A DNA stretch of 64,000 bases from assembly GCF_036898095.1 (NCBI RefSeq), contig NC_090739.1:69978727-70042726 (forward strand), written 5' to 3'. Under the pieces are notes generated by a model, which ran no database searches, was not told where the DNA came from, and saw only the letters and a program-made list of their open reading frames with translations. Positions 1 to 10,616 of this stretch are shown piece after piece. The translations under genes and the position numbers were made by a program. Position 1 is the first letter of the stretch; every line of letters begins with the position of its first letter. The stretch comes from Palaemon carinicauda (Eukaryota; Arthropoda; Malacostraca; Decapoda; Palaemonidae).

Positions 1-18
1 TATATATATATATATATA
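1..18. repeat. (TA)n microsatellite, cut by window start
   Basis: Uninterrupted TA dinucleotides run from the first base of the window, so the true length is unknown. It is followed by unremarkable AT-rich sequence to position 144. Confidence 0.9.
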
Positions 19-142
19 ATTATAATTATAATGAATAGACAATGTCTTAGTAGAGTCTAAAAATCGAAGATAGTTTTTCTTCGGACAGACTTTCCTGCAG
101 ATTGTTTTCGGGATAACAGCAGAAATACGTTTACTTTTTTTC

Positions 143-144
<2 letters not shown>

Positions 145-195
<51 letters not shown>
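145..195. repeat. (TA)n microsatellite
   Basis: About 25 uninterrupted TA units. It lies immediately upstream of the dispersed repeat that begins near 225. Confidence 0.95.
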
Positions 196-196
<1 letters not shown>

Positions 197-221
197 GTAA
201 CTGTTTCTATTCCACTGCAGG

Positions 222-409
222 ACAAAGGCCACATAAATGTCAGTTTATGTCTGGGGTTTGCCCAGTTTTCATCACCACGCTGGCCAGTGTGGATTGGTAA
301 TGATGGGAAATTTTCGTCTGCTCCCTTACAGCAAACCAACCTAGTATGGCTGGCCCTGACTAGTACAGGTTTGCTGATCATTTCATCACATCAAGGTGAC
401 ACCACTCAG

Positions 410-413
<4 letters not shown>
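222..413 (+). repeat. dispersed retroposon-like repeat with TA tail
   Basis: A non-coding block beginning near a CACTGCAGGACAAAGG motif and ending at CAGGAAGGGATATATATA, where it runs directly into a (TA)n tract. I recall very similar sequence recurring in shrimp genomes, always with a TA-rich tail. That recall is not a search result. A short open frame crosses it, but it continues into TA-encoded IYIYIY and is not coding. I cannot assign it to a named SINE or LINE family. Confidence 0.5.
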
Positions 414-477
<64 letters not shown>

Positions 478-507
478 ATAAATATCTATATATATGTATA
501 TATATAA

Positions 508-573
<66 letters not shown>
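414..573. repeat. compound (TA)n-(TG)n microsatellite
   Basis: Pure TA to about 468, a degenerate ATGTATATAA-like stretch, TA again to about 541, then about 16 TG units. The peptides it appears to encode on either strand (IYIYIY, THTHTH) are artefacts of the repeat. Confidence 0.95.
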
Positions 574-575
<2 letters not shown>

Positions 576-1910
576 GTAAGCATAAGTTATAAGAATAATA
601 CTTCAGTTCCTTCAATTATCCTCATTGAAATATTCACTAATTTCTTTCAATATTAAATCATATTTTGTGTCAAAGACGTCATTACCCGTCGTGACATAAC
701 ATATCAAGTTTTTCTTTCATTTTCTTAGATACAGTTGATAATCCCGGAAACTTTCGGCTAAATCCCCTTTTCTGCTTTTCATAGCTAAAGAATCTCATCC
801 ACCCTTAAGCATTTGATGTCAGAGGCTATTGAAGTGAGTATTTTGAGTTGCTAAATGTGATAGATAGAGCAGCTAAATATGCAAGAGAAGGCGGGAAAGG
901 GGTAAGTTTGGAATAACTGAATCAGTATTATCATTACTTTATTACTTTTAGTCAAGCATCAAACAATATCGGAAAAGTAAAGTAAGAGGATATTAACCTA
1001 GTACAAGATTAGAAGCAGAGAAGTAAAAAAGAAACTATATAAGAGTAATAACAGACACAAGTCCATTCAATAAAAAACACGTTGGCCATTTTTCAACTTA
1101 TTAGTAATTCAATTGTACGACAAAGGATACCACTCCGTCATTTGGTACTACATGGTTGATGGTATCGTCTTGGAAGCTCGGAGTCCAATGGAGGGTCATC
1201 ATAAAGAAAACTTGCATAAAACATACATAATACGGTAATATACAGCAAGAAATTATTGTTCAGATGGGGAATAAGATATTCAATGCAGCTCTAGTTTCTA
1301 ACACGCAGGTCAGGTGCTGACGACCAAATCCAGGAGCAATTTTCAACACACGGGAAGATAAGAAAGCATTTTCTCCAGATGAAGAGATCTCAAAAATTCT
1401 TGAGAGGCTTTCTCAATATAAGGATTTTTTTTTATAAACTGGAGAGATGAGTCGTATCATTGAAGTGAATCTTGCACGCAAAATTGACACCTAGAATGAC
1501 AAATGAGTGCCATTTAGATAATGAAAAAATTACCAATAAAAGACCTGAGTAAAGGGATTCACTGCTATACACATATCTGCAATAATACTTTGAAGTTTAG
1601 TTATGAATCAGTTTCATTGCTCATGATATGCACCATGCTATAATGTTAGTCAAATCCCTGTCAAAATAGCCAACCACAGGTCCTCAATCAAAAGCAAGAA
1701 CTGAGGCAAACATAATAGCCTTATCTGCATAAGTAATCAGATTATATTTTACGTCAAATAACGTGTCATAAGTATGTAATAAAAACAGAAGTAGGCCGAG
1801 AACATTAATTTTAGACATACCAGAGATTGCAGTTTTGTAGTTAGTGAGTGACCATCAACAGTTACACTTTGCAATCTGGTAGTCAAATATCAATAATACA
1901 TACATACATA
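574..1910. other. no recognisable feature
   Basis: AT-rich unique-looking sequence. No ORF above background, no RNA gene and no clear repeat seen on either strand. Confidence 0.6.
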
Positions 1911-2010
1911 TACCAATGCACTTCCCCCAATTTTGGGGGGCTAGCCGGCATCAAACAAATGAAAAAAAAAAAAGGAGACCTTTCCTCTTTACATTATTAC
2001 TAGGAAATGC
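1911..2010. repeat. dispersed repeat fragment
   Basis: A CATACATA-rich start leads into a CCCCCAATTTTGGGGGG palindromic core, GGCTAGCCGGCATC and an A-rich run. I recall this arrangement as a recurrent element in shrimp DNA. The self-complementary core is visible directly; the family assignment is not. Confidence 0.4.
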
Positions 2011-2440
2011 TCCTCTAACTCCAGTTTTTCTAAGTTCTAAAACTAGAACATCATGATTCACACACTAAACACAGTATTGAAGTCAAAATAAAACATACAA
2101 ACTTCAAGGTAAGATTTTAGACATTTCTGTACAATAACTTACAAGTTAAAGTATTACTAATAGGGTGACTATATTTTAAGGCATGTTTAACTAAAGGAAA
2201 GGTTCAACGGTGTGTGGAGGTAATACTTGTTCAACGGTATTTAGGTAAGGATGATAAAAGAGTTTGTAAGAGTTATGAAGTAATAACGGTACCAGGTATA
2301 CCCATAGATATCCTAATGGGTATACCAATGAAGGTCAATGGTAAGGTTTCAATTGAGAAAATGCAACAGGAAGATTGATAGCTGAACAGTGCGATTTTAG
2401 AGAAGGATACGTGTACATAATGTGCATCAAGTGTCTGCCA
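2011..2440. other. no recognisable feature
   Basis: AT-rich sequence without supportable genes or repeats. Confidence 0.55.
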
Positions 2441-2444
2441 TGAA

Positions 2445-2597
2445 ACATTTAAGTCTCACATGAGCGGCAGAAGCAAGGGGCACGACAATGTCCCAGGGAC
2501 CAAACACGTGATTTACATATGATCAGCTCCACTCAAGCTAGGACCAGGAAGGCAAAGCAGTGGTGGCTGGAGACTCATTAGATTAATGATTCCCTAC
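2445..2597 (-). repeat. tRNA-derived SINE, copy 1 (5' truncated)
   Basis: This stretch aligns by eye with the body of the SINE at 3,935-4,255 in the same orientation. Shared blocks include CATATGATCAGC, a CCACnCAAGCT(T)GGACCA(A)GAAG segment and a GACTCATTAGATnnA segment. The tRNA-like head present in the other copy is missing here, as expected for a 5'-truncated retroposed copy. It is diverged by many substitutions and looks old. Confidence 0.65.
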
Positions 2598-2796
2598 CTT
2601 TTTCCAGTGGTGACCCCATTTTAATTTCACCATACTTTCTGCGACACCACTCAAATATCAAGGCTATATTCTTATTTTTTACGAAATGAGTATATAATTA
2701 ATTAAGTTTTACGTCAGTGATGCAACATAACTACAGTAACCTATTTTATCATGGCAAAATAAAAAAAAAATATGCATTTATATACAATACAATTAG

Positions 2797-3934
<1,138 letters not shown>

Positions 3935-4255
3935 TTAAAGGTCACTCATGAATGGCAGAGGCACGGGACAGCGACATTACCCTATCAAGCAGGACACTTC
4001 CCCAGAGACTGACCATATATACATATGATCAGCACCCAAGCCCCCTCTCCACCCAAGCTTGGACCAAGAAGAGCCAGGCAATGGCTGTTGATGACTCATT
4101 AGATAGACTTATCGGCTCCCCCAAACACCCCACCCTTAGCTCACAAGGATGGCGAGGTTGCAGCGACCAAAGAAACCAACGAGTTTGAGCTTGACTCGAA
4201 CCCCAGTCTAGTGTTCACCAGTTAGGAACGTTAGCACATCGGCCACCACAACCGT
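3935..4255 (-). repeat. tRNA-derived SINE, copy 2 (near full length)
   Basis: Read on the minus strand, the element starts near 4,255 with a tRNA-like head. GTGGCCGATGTGCTAACG resembles an RNA polymerase III A box, and GGGGTTCGAGTC about 40 bases later closely matches a B box (GGTTCGANTCC). The body then continues for about 240 bases to CTGCCATTCATGAGTGACC near 3,940. I recall this family as a common shrimp SINE, which is recall and not a search. A plus-strand open frame at 3,952-4,188 is a by-product. The head does not fold as an acceptable tRNA with an acceptor stem, so it is not called a tRNA gene. Confidence 0.75.
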
Positions 4256-4259
4256 AATG

Positions 4260-5540
4260 CATTTGACTTTATGAAGTTAAGGGGACCGTTAACTGCTTTA
4301 ACAACTGATTGAATAAGATTTTAAATCTCTTGACAATGTTTTTGAAGCTAATAACAAATCCAGCATGATCAAATGGGTTAAGAAAACATCCTAGAAATTG
4401 CTCATATCGGCGAAAATGGCAGAATTGCAGCGAAAATTTTTAATGTGCAAACCTGTTTAATTTATGCCGAGACATTCTGGAAGGAAGCATACATTCTCAA
4501 ACTCTATGGCTGATAAGTTAAATGTTATGAGAATCACGAATACATTATACCATAATAGTTATGGTAAAATCATTTGCACATAAATATGATTCTTGAGGCA
4601 AAAATAGTACGAACGCAAAGTCTGCCAGCAAAGATTGAAGCTTAGTATGACGTCACACGAAATCGCACATAATACCTTCAGACTACTTCAGTCCTTCACA
4701 TTTTCACGACACCCACAAAAGTGAAACAGTGAAAAACATATGGCCGACGTAATCTTTATCATTGTGATTTGTGAAATAGTGAATAATTTCTTAGAATAAC
4801 TTCGTTTTGGAGGAACTTTTGTGACTACGTTTACCTGTAAGAGTAAGAAAATAATTCGTTTTCGACTCAAAATCATACTATCTTACAGTTTTATAAGTGA
4901 AGCATTTCTTGACAGCCATATTCACCCCGGCCTCTAGTATGGTAGGTTAAGCTTGTTCTTGTGTTTTCTGTGTATTGCATAGGGGGATTTTAACCTATGA
5001 AAAGTCGCAATTTTTCAAATATATGGCAAATTTATATCCCGCTGAGTACATAAAACCTACTCTAGTTTAGGTTAGGCCTAGGCCTATTCTTCCCACATCT
5101 CTCTTTATAACTTTATACATTGTGTTTTGACTATTGTTGGGGCAAACTGATAATTCTTGTGTTGGTATTATTTTATTTATGGACATTAATAATGTAGCGT
5201 ATTTTAACTTAGTTCTCTATGTTAAGGAAGTCTTTTGTAGTATTTCTGTATAATATCTGTTGCAAATGCCTAGTTCCTTATATATTTATATATATTTTTG
5301 GTTAATGTCTAGGAGAGGGCCGCATGAAGATAGTGATATTCAAGGAATTTTTACTAGAATGTGTAGGAATGTATGTAAATAGTGGTATACGAGTGAGATA
5401 ATTTAGTGAAATTCAATAACAGTCAAAACATCGACGATCAAACTCACGCTACTCATGTCTTCCTCCCAGATTTTTTCTAAGTCTGTTGTTATTGTTGACT
5501 GTGTCTTGTTTTTGCTCAAACGAGCCCTGTAACCACTATA
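4260..5540. other. no recognisable feature
   Basis: AT-rich sequence. A 62-codon minus-strand open frame (4,688-4,876) shows no motif I recognise and has no supporting context, so it is not called as a gene. Confidence 0.5.
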
Positions 5541-5552
5541 ATCCGCAGACAA

Positions 5553-5640
5553 ACTAGTCCACTATGACTTCTTACACGTTTGGCCAATCACAGCGCCTAT
5601 CCACTATGACGTCTTACAGGTTTGGCCAATCACAGCGCGA
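5553..5640 (+). promoter_or_regulatory. tandem CCAAT-box doublet, possible promoter
   Basis: A ~40-bp unit (TCCACTATGACnTCTTACA followed by GTTTGGCCAATCACAGCGC) occurs twice, head to tail, at about 5,559 and 5,599. Each carries a consensus NF-Y-type CCAAT box (GGCCAATCA), and the second carries a TGACGTC match to a CRE. An ATG in a good context (GACATGG) follows 45 bases downstream at 5,683. The tandem duplication is seen directly. Promoter function is inference. Confidence 0.4.
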
Positions 5641-5682
5641 CAATACATTATCTTACCCAGGCATTTCATTTCGTTCTTAGAC

Positions 5683-5922
5683 ATGGAGGCCATAGCAAGC
5701 ATGTCATTTCATATTGCACAAGAAGTTGAAATTCCATCTTCTTGTCCTGACTGTTTCCTAACTTACAATGAATTTGTTGTAACTTAATCGGGGAATATTG
5801 AAAAACTAGTGGATTTGTGCCAGAGACACAATTTAATTTTACAAAATAAAAATTGTCCTGCATGTCAAGGAACCTTCGCAACGGCTTCACGTTTTCCTCA
5901 AAGCAGCAGCACATCTTTATGA
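5683..5922 (+). pseudogene. short zinc-ribbon-like ORF with one in-frame stop (ISXO2-like transposase N-terminus?)
   Basis: From an ATG in a strong start context, 34 codons end at a TAA (5,785-5,787). The same frame then stays open for another 44 codons to 5,922. The two halves read as one small domain: a CPDC pair near residue 21, a VDLCQRHNLI segment, then a CPAC pair near residue 63, suggesting a Cys4 zinc ribbon. The LCQRHNLI-CPxC arrangement reminds me of the N-terminus of ISXO2-like (IS1595-type) transposase-derived proteins in crustaceans. A GTAAGC donor-like site follows at 5,937. Upstream lies the CCAAT doublet. It could be a decayed transposase exon or a small host gene; I am not sure of either. 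Confidence 0.35.
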
Positions 5923-6045
5923 ACCAACAGTTTAAGGTAAGCTTCATTAATTTATAGAGTATATTATAATGGTGATAGTATAACGATGTATACAGCAGTA
6001 CCATCACTTTGGTTTTGGTTTGATGGATGTGTTAGGTAGTGGCCG

Positions 6046-6625
6046 TAAGGGGGGGGCGGTTGCACGGGCTAGGCCTAGGTAGGGGTACAAGGCCCTAGGT
6101 TAGGTGGTTGTATTAGGTTCGGTAGTGCCCCGAAAATCACTGTGGCCTTAACCCTTTTACCCCCGGGGTATTTGGAAATTTCCAACCCTTAACCCCCAAG
6201 GGGTTATTTTTTTACCAGCACATTTTGCAGTATATTTTTTTTAAATTGCTCTTACAGCCTTTATTTTTGTCATAGAGAGGTCAGGTTGGTCTCATTCTCT
6301 TGGAAAATACCTGAATTTTCTCAAAAAATTATAAAAAATATGAAAATGAAAATTTTTATAGCATTTTTTTGCAAGGACGTACCGGTACGTCCATGGGGTA
6401 AAGGGATGGCTTTTGTGAAACGTACCAGTATGTCCTTTGGGGGTAAAAGGGTTAAGGGGGGGTCGCAGGGGGCGGAGCCCCCCCGGTAGACCTAGGTAGG
6501 GGTACAGGGCCCCTAGGCTAGGTGGGTTTATTAGGTTCGGTAGTGCCCTGAAAATCACTCTGGCCTTTAGGGGGGGCGCAGAGCCCCCCCCCCCCCCCCC
6601 GGTAGGACTAGGTAGGGGTATTGTA
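6046..6625. repeat. GC-rich direct repeat (two copies plus part of a third)
   Basis: A block of about 85 bp (CCTAGGTAGGGGTACA, a CCCTAGG segment, then TTCGGTAGTGCC and GAAAATCACTnTGGCC) occurs at about 6,068-6,147 and again at 6,486-6,566. It is followed by a GGGGGGGCGCAGAGCCCCCC palindrome and the start of a third copy at about 6,600. The first copy is interrupted exactly at its GGCC|TTAA end by the MITE at 6,152-6,451. Confidence 0.75.
6152..6451. mobile_element. piggyBac-type MITE, 300 bp, TTAA target duplication
   Basis: The element is flanked by TTAA at 6,148-6,151 and 6,452-6,455. Its ends are perfect inverted repeats, CCCTTTTACCCCC on the left and its reverse complement on the right. 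TTAA duplication with a CCC(T)TTT terminus is diagnostic of the piggyBac superfamily. The interior has a nested palindrome around GTACCGGTACG and no coding capacity, so it is non-autonomous. The neighbouring repeat copy at about 6,566 (GGCCTTTAGGGGGGG) shows what the unoccupied site looked like. Confidence 0.85.
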
Positions 6626-7083
6626 GTAGCAGGTTTATGTTTACATTTTGTGTGTAAGAGTTAAGTCTTAGTTTCTTTTTTATTCATTTCCTCAGGTTTC
6701 TATGCAGTGTGCAACTATAATCTGGTCGTTTTTTGCCGTTTTTCGTCGTTAATACTTGAAAAACGGGTGCGGCCTCTCCTAGACATTTACCATATTCTTA
6801 TAAATTTGAGTGTTATATTTAGGTTTTTTCCTCCATTTTGCCCTGTTTTTACCTACTTTGTCTCCCCCACCCAAAACCCCGCTTCCCAAGGGGGAGGGGT
6901 GGTGGAAGGATAAGTATTCATTTGCGATGGAAATAAACCTCAAAATCATTCAAATCATATCATAATACAACAGAAAAACCTATATTTTATGTTGAAAGCA
7001 ATTAATGTCCATAAGTTAAAAAATACCCTTGTGTTTCCTTCAACTCATATCTGTTATGCAAACTTGAAGTGGTGAATACACAC

Positions 7084-7849
7084 TTAACAAAGGGGTGAAT
7101 TGTAGCTTCGCACTCCAGCATCTGTTCGAACATGGATTTGGGTTCCATTTCCAATGATAAGACTAAATATATCAAACACACATTTCTACCCTACCCTTTT
7201 ATTGTTAACATGGTCAATAGAATAAGAGCCATGATTATATTGCATATTCCTATATTGAAAATAGATATAAGAGTTTTGAAATATAAAACGTTGAGCCCTT
7301 TATTCGGTTCAAACAAGTTTTTCTGAACTATCGGTAGGAAGAACTCTTCAATTATGTGCTATTATGACAAAAAGAGTAAAACGGGTATTTTTTGTAGTAA
7401 AATCTGTAACTTTGTTAGTAGAGGTTTCCTCCAGTATCATATGGTATTCAAAATAGTTTATTTGCAAAGATCTATTCAATTATGCAAGTCTCAATGTCCT
7501 AACTAATATTGCACTAATCTATACAGTAGTTGAACCCCTCCTTCCACCTGGGAGCTCAGAAAGAAACAGATAGGTGTTGCTTCTGTAGCAGTTACTTTTT
7601 TGAACAGAATAAAGGGCCCAACGGTTTATACTTGTATTCTAAACTTCTCGTTTATGTGTTTACAATATTGAAATATATAATATAATTACAGCTCATATTT
7701 TATTTATCATTTTGAAAATGGAAGATAAGGGTTAAAAGATGTGTTTTATATGTTTAGTTTGATAACGGGAAATGGAAGTCAAGTCCATGTTCGAACAGAC
7801 GCTGGAGCGCGAAGCTACAACTCATCTCTTTGTTAAGTTTTAAAATTAA
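7084..7849. mobile_element. foldback / long-TIR non-autonomous element
   Basis: The first ~75 bases (CTTAACAAAG..., GTAGCTTCGC, CTCCAGC, TCTGTTCGAACATGGA) return as the reverse complement at about 7,768-7,845. Similarity between the arms continues inwards: AAACGTTGAGCCCTTTATTC near 7,288 pairs with the complement of GAATAAAGGGCCCAACGGTTT near 7,607. The two arms are therefore each roughly 250-300 bp, with a short centre near 7,330-7,590. No coding capacity is seen. No clear target duplication could be read, so the superfamily is open. Confidence 0.7.
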
Positions 7850-9847
7850 ACTAAAATATGAATTAAATATAATGACGCCAGTTACTAGCGAAACAAATGA
7901 AATAATTATAAATTGTCAGCAAAGCGAGCTACGTCACAGAGAAAACTAATTTTATGTGATAAATTAGATAAATTAGATAACTTCAAAATATTAGCCCATT
8001 GGGCTAAAGGCGTATTGAAAAGTTGAGCTTGCCAAGACATAGGAACATTGATATGATGTTTATCTGCAAGTGAAGTGAGCTACATCAGTACTAAAACCAA
8101 TAAATAACTAGTGTTAATTTGGCATACCAGAATACAGGGGAGTACAGTACACTCAATTAAGTAAGGAGATCTTCTTAGTACGATGGATATGGCTGCAAAC
8201 GACTCCATAGAAAATGCCATGGAAAAATCTCGTTCTCTGTATGTCTGAAAATCCTGGAAAACATTACTATTACTAGGATTTTATTACAGTAACTTTTTTA
8301 TTACAATTACTTTTTCATGTTAATGAGTGGTGAAAACAACAAAGTTTGAAAAATATTTATTTAAATATCATGCAATTGACTGGTACTCGATATATTTTAA
8401 GGTGCTCGAACGTAATTGATGATGATATTTAGCGCAAACCCATAGGTTTTCAGTTATGGGAGTCAACCTGCCATAATTTTAAAACTTTGGATTTCGGCTA
8501 GGAATCATTATAAAAACCATCAGAATGCCTCAAAATACACTAAAGACAGTCTTATTTTCTACAAACTGTTTATTTCACTGTTGTATAGTTTTACCGAACA
8601 ATCCACTGGTACTCCCAAAACACGAAATAAGACATGGAAAAAATATTTACTCGAATTAACTTTGTGCATTATGTCAACTTCAACTAAAATGTTTAAAAAT
8701 GTGGAAATGACTGCCTGTACCGTTAATGGATATAGCCTAACCTAACCTCATCTAGCATGCACCATTGCAGATGACTAAGGCATTGCCCTTCCTGGACTTC
8801 AACAATGAGTAACCTTTGTCCTACATGTGACACTGTTACTTTTCTGACATAGGTCATTCACTCTGAACACCCTCTAGAATTTCCTCAGAATAAAAGGCCA
8901 AGTTTGCCTTGAATTAAATACTATACAACCTAGCCATTTCTTATATGTTTCCATTAAACAAATGGTCAAATGTCTCTTAAATGGAATGCATCCTAACCTA
9001 ACTTGTCTGTTGGCTTAGCACTCTACCTGATTGGTGGGGTTTTGTCTCCCTACCCAACCACTTTATTCTTACTTAAACTTACTTTGTCCTTTCAAGTTTC
9101 AGAAGTTGAATGTTGGAATTTGTTAGTTCTTGGACTATTATCCTCTGACCTTGATAGTTATGGGTGATGTTAGTAGTTAAAATCATTTTAATAGGCAGGG
9201 GTTCCTTTTCTTACCCTCCCATGTTGGTTGCTAAAGATATATTTGCCAGAGTATTGGTTAGAATACTGTTTTCATATCCCACGACAATAAGGAAAGCTGT
9301 TGGCTCTGAGGGTGATGGTACTGTCAGTGCACCTTATGTACTGTAGGTATTTACCTGAGGGTCTCTGCAACATGCCTTCATCCCCTAGCAGCTTAGCAGC
9401 ACTCGCTTTACTGTATATCCTTTTACTTTACCTGCAATCCCATTTCCTTTTTATCCATGCTGTCCAACATCATCTAACTTTTACAGTACAGTGTATATAT
9501 TAACCCTAACAATACCCAGTTATATGATGAAACGTGTATTCATAACCTCACAACGCTATTTTTTTAGAACCAACTCTATCTTTTTTATTTGAATACAGTT
9601 CTGTTATGCTCTTGTTTCGTTAGCATGTTTTTGTGCTCCGATTGCAGGTATTCCTTTTGTTTTGAAAACAAAATTACTGATAAATTGTTGCTAATCATAA
9701 ATTGTTGAAAGTGTGCAAAATGTTGTAGTTAGTGTACTGTATGTTAAAGGGATAAAATCACAAATGGAGATGCCACAAAAAAATTCTTATATCAAAGACC
9801 AAGAAATGGGACATTTGTTCCTATTTTTTTTCCTGTTTAAAAGGCAC
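7850..9847. other. no recognisable feature
   Basis: About 2 kb of AT-rich sequence. The short open frames at 9,164-9,346 and 9,300-9,503 show no motif and overlap each other; I do not call them. Confidence 0.55.
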
Positions 9848-10012
9848 TTTGTTCCGTAACTGTATACAAACCACGCTATTTACATGGAGTAATTACTTTG
9901 ACGACAGCCGATGACGAGCCATAAAGTTTTAACGAGGGTTTCCTACCCCACCGCTAGTTAGCTAGCAACCCCTCCCCGCTCACACACACCGGTGATTGAT
10001 CCACTTTACTTT
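9848..10012 (+). repeat. left inverted terminal repeat of element B
   Basis: The reverse complement of 24,608-24,765, with near identity across ACAGCCGATGACGAGCC, TTTTAACGAGGGTTTCCTA and CCGGTGATTGATCCACTTTA. The outermost ~30 bases (GTTCCGTAAC onwards) are specific to the left end and are matched by the left half of the ICR. Confidence 0.9.
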
Positions 10013-10124
10013 TGGCTCGGAGAGACGACAGACCTGTCAGCGCTCTCCTCTCTTTTGACTGCCATAATTTTTTGTCTGCTTTTTCTTTCAGTGTTTGTGT
10101 GTGAAGTTGGCCTCTACTCTCCTT

Positions 10125-10244
10125 ATGCGCACTTGCCCTGGCCTTCCTGGCCGCCCTTGTGGGACCTTTATGTCGGCCGTGGAAATGGATCCTCACTCCT
10201 TATGCCCCCAGTGTAGGGGCCAACGGTGTGATAGTTCTAATTTT
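10125..10244 (+). pseudogene. element B gag, N-terminal fragment (split by element A)
   Basis: Starts at ATG 10,125 and encodes a cysteine-rich start: CPGLPGRPC, then DPH, then CPQCRGQRC. The frame then runs into element A. The continuation (CIECREW) is found on the other side of A at about 16,923. The homologous gag of element C (26,607) has the whole motif in one piece, which confirms that this is the severed N-terminus. A longer open frame across the junction (10,095-10,496) is a fusion product of the insertion and not a real gene. Confidence 0.85.
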
Positions 10245-10402
10245 AAATATAAAACTTACCCGCTGGTTATACAGTATAAAGAGCTGAAGTCTCCTGACGC
10301 CCTGGCAGAAATTCAAAGTCTCGCGCTATCGAAGATACAGCAGGTGTATACCTGCACCCTAGCGGTAGTTCAGGTGGAACAACAACACACCTTCAGTTCT
10401 TC
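10241..10402 (+). repeat. left inverted terminal repeat of element A
   Basis: The reverse complement is found at 16,744-16,922. Shared blocks include CTTACCCGCTGGTTATA, TCTCCTGACGCCCTGGCAG, CTAGCGGTAGTTCAGGTGG and AACAACACACCTTCAGTTCT. The outermost AAATATAAAAC is left-specific and reappears in complement in the ICR. Confidence 0.9.
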
Positions 10403-10616
10403 TTCTGCCCGCCTAGCTGGCTGTCATATTGAAGTTCACTCTCGTGGTTTTACTCTTTTGGGAAGTCGTTTGGTGATGTACAACGTTCTTTTCTGAGTTT
10501 AAGCTATCGTTAATTGTTTTCTCTTTATTCTAATCTTGAAATCTTTTTGTTTGAGGTTATCTTTATTAATATTTCCCTTATTTTTTGCTCGTCGGTTTTT
10601 CACGTAACCATTCAAA
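10403..10616 (+). other. element A 5' leader
   Basis: Non-coding stretch between the terminal repeat and the gag start; T-rich, no protein motif. It presumably carries the 5' untranslated region. Confidence 0.6.

Noticed and set aside
287..615. Open frames through the TA/TG microsatellites (IYIYIY, THTHTH), also near 2.7-3.2, 42.3-42.8, 52.1, 60.2 and 62.1-62.7 kb
   Set aside because: Low-complexity translation of dinucleotide repeats; no non-repeat domain on either side.
4185..4255. Possible tRNA gene on the minus strand
   Set aside because: A/B-box-like segments exist, but there is no acceptor-stem pairing and it continues into a SINE body shared with the copy at 2.45 kb.
10095..10496. 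133-codon ORF
   Set aside because: It reads from B gag into the terminal repeat of the inserted element A; a fusion created by the insertion.
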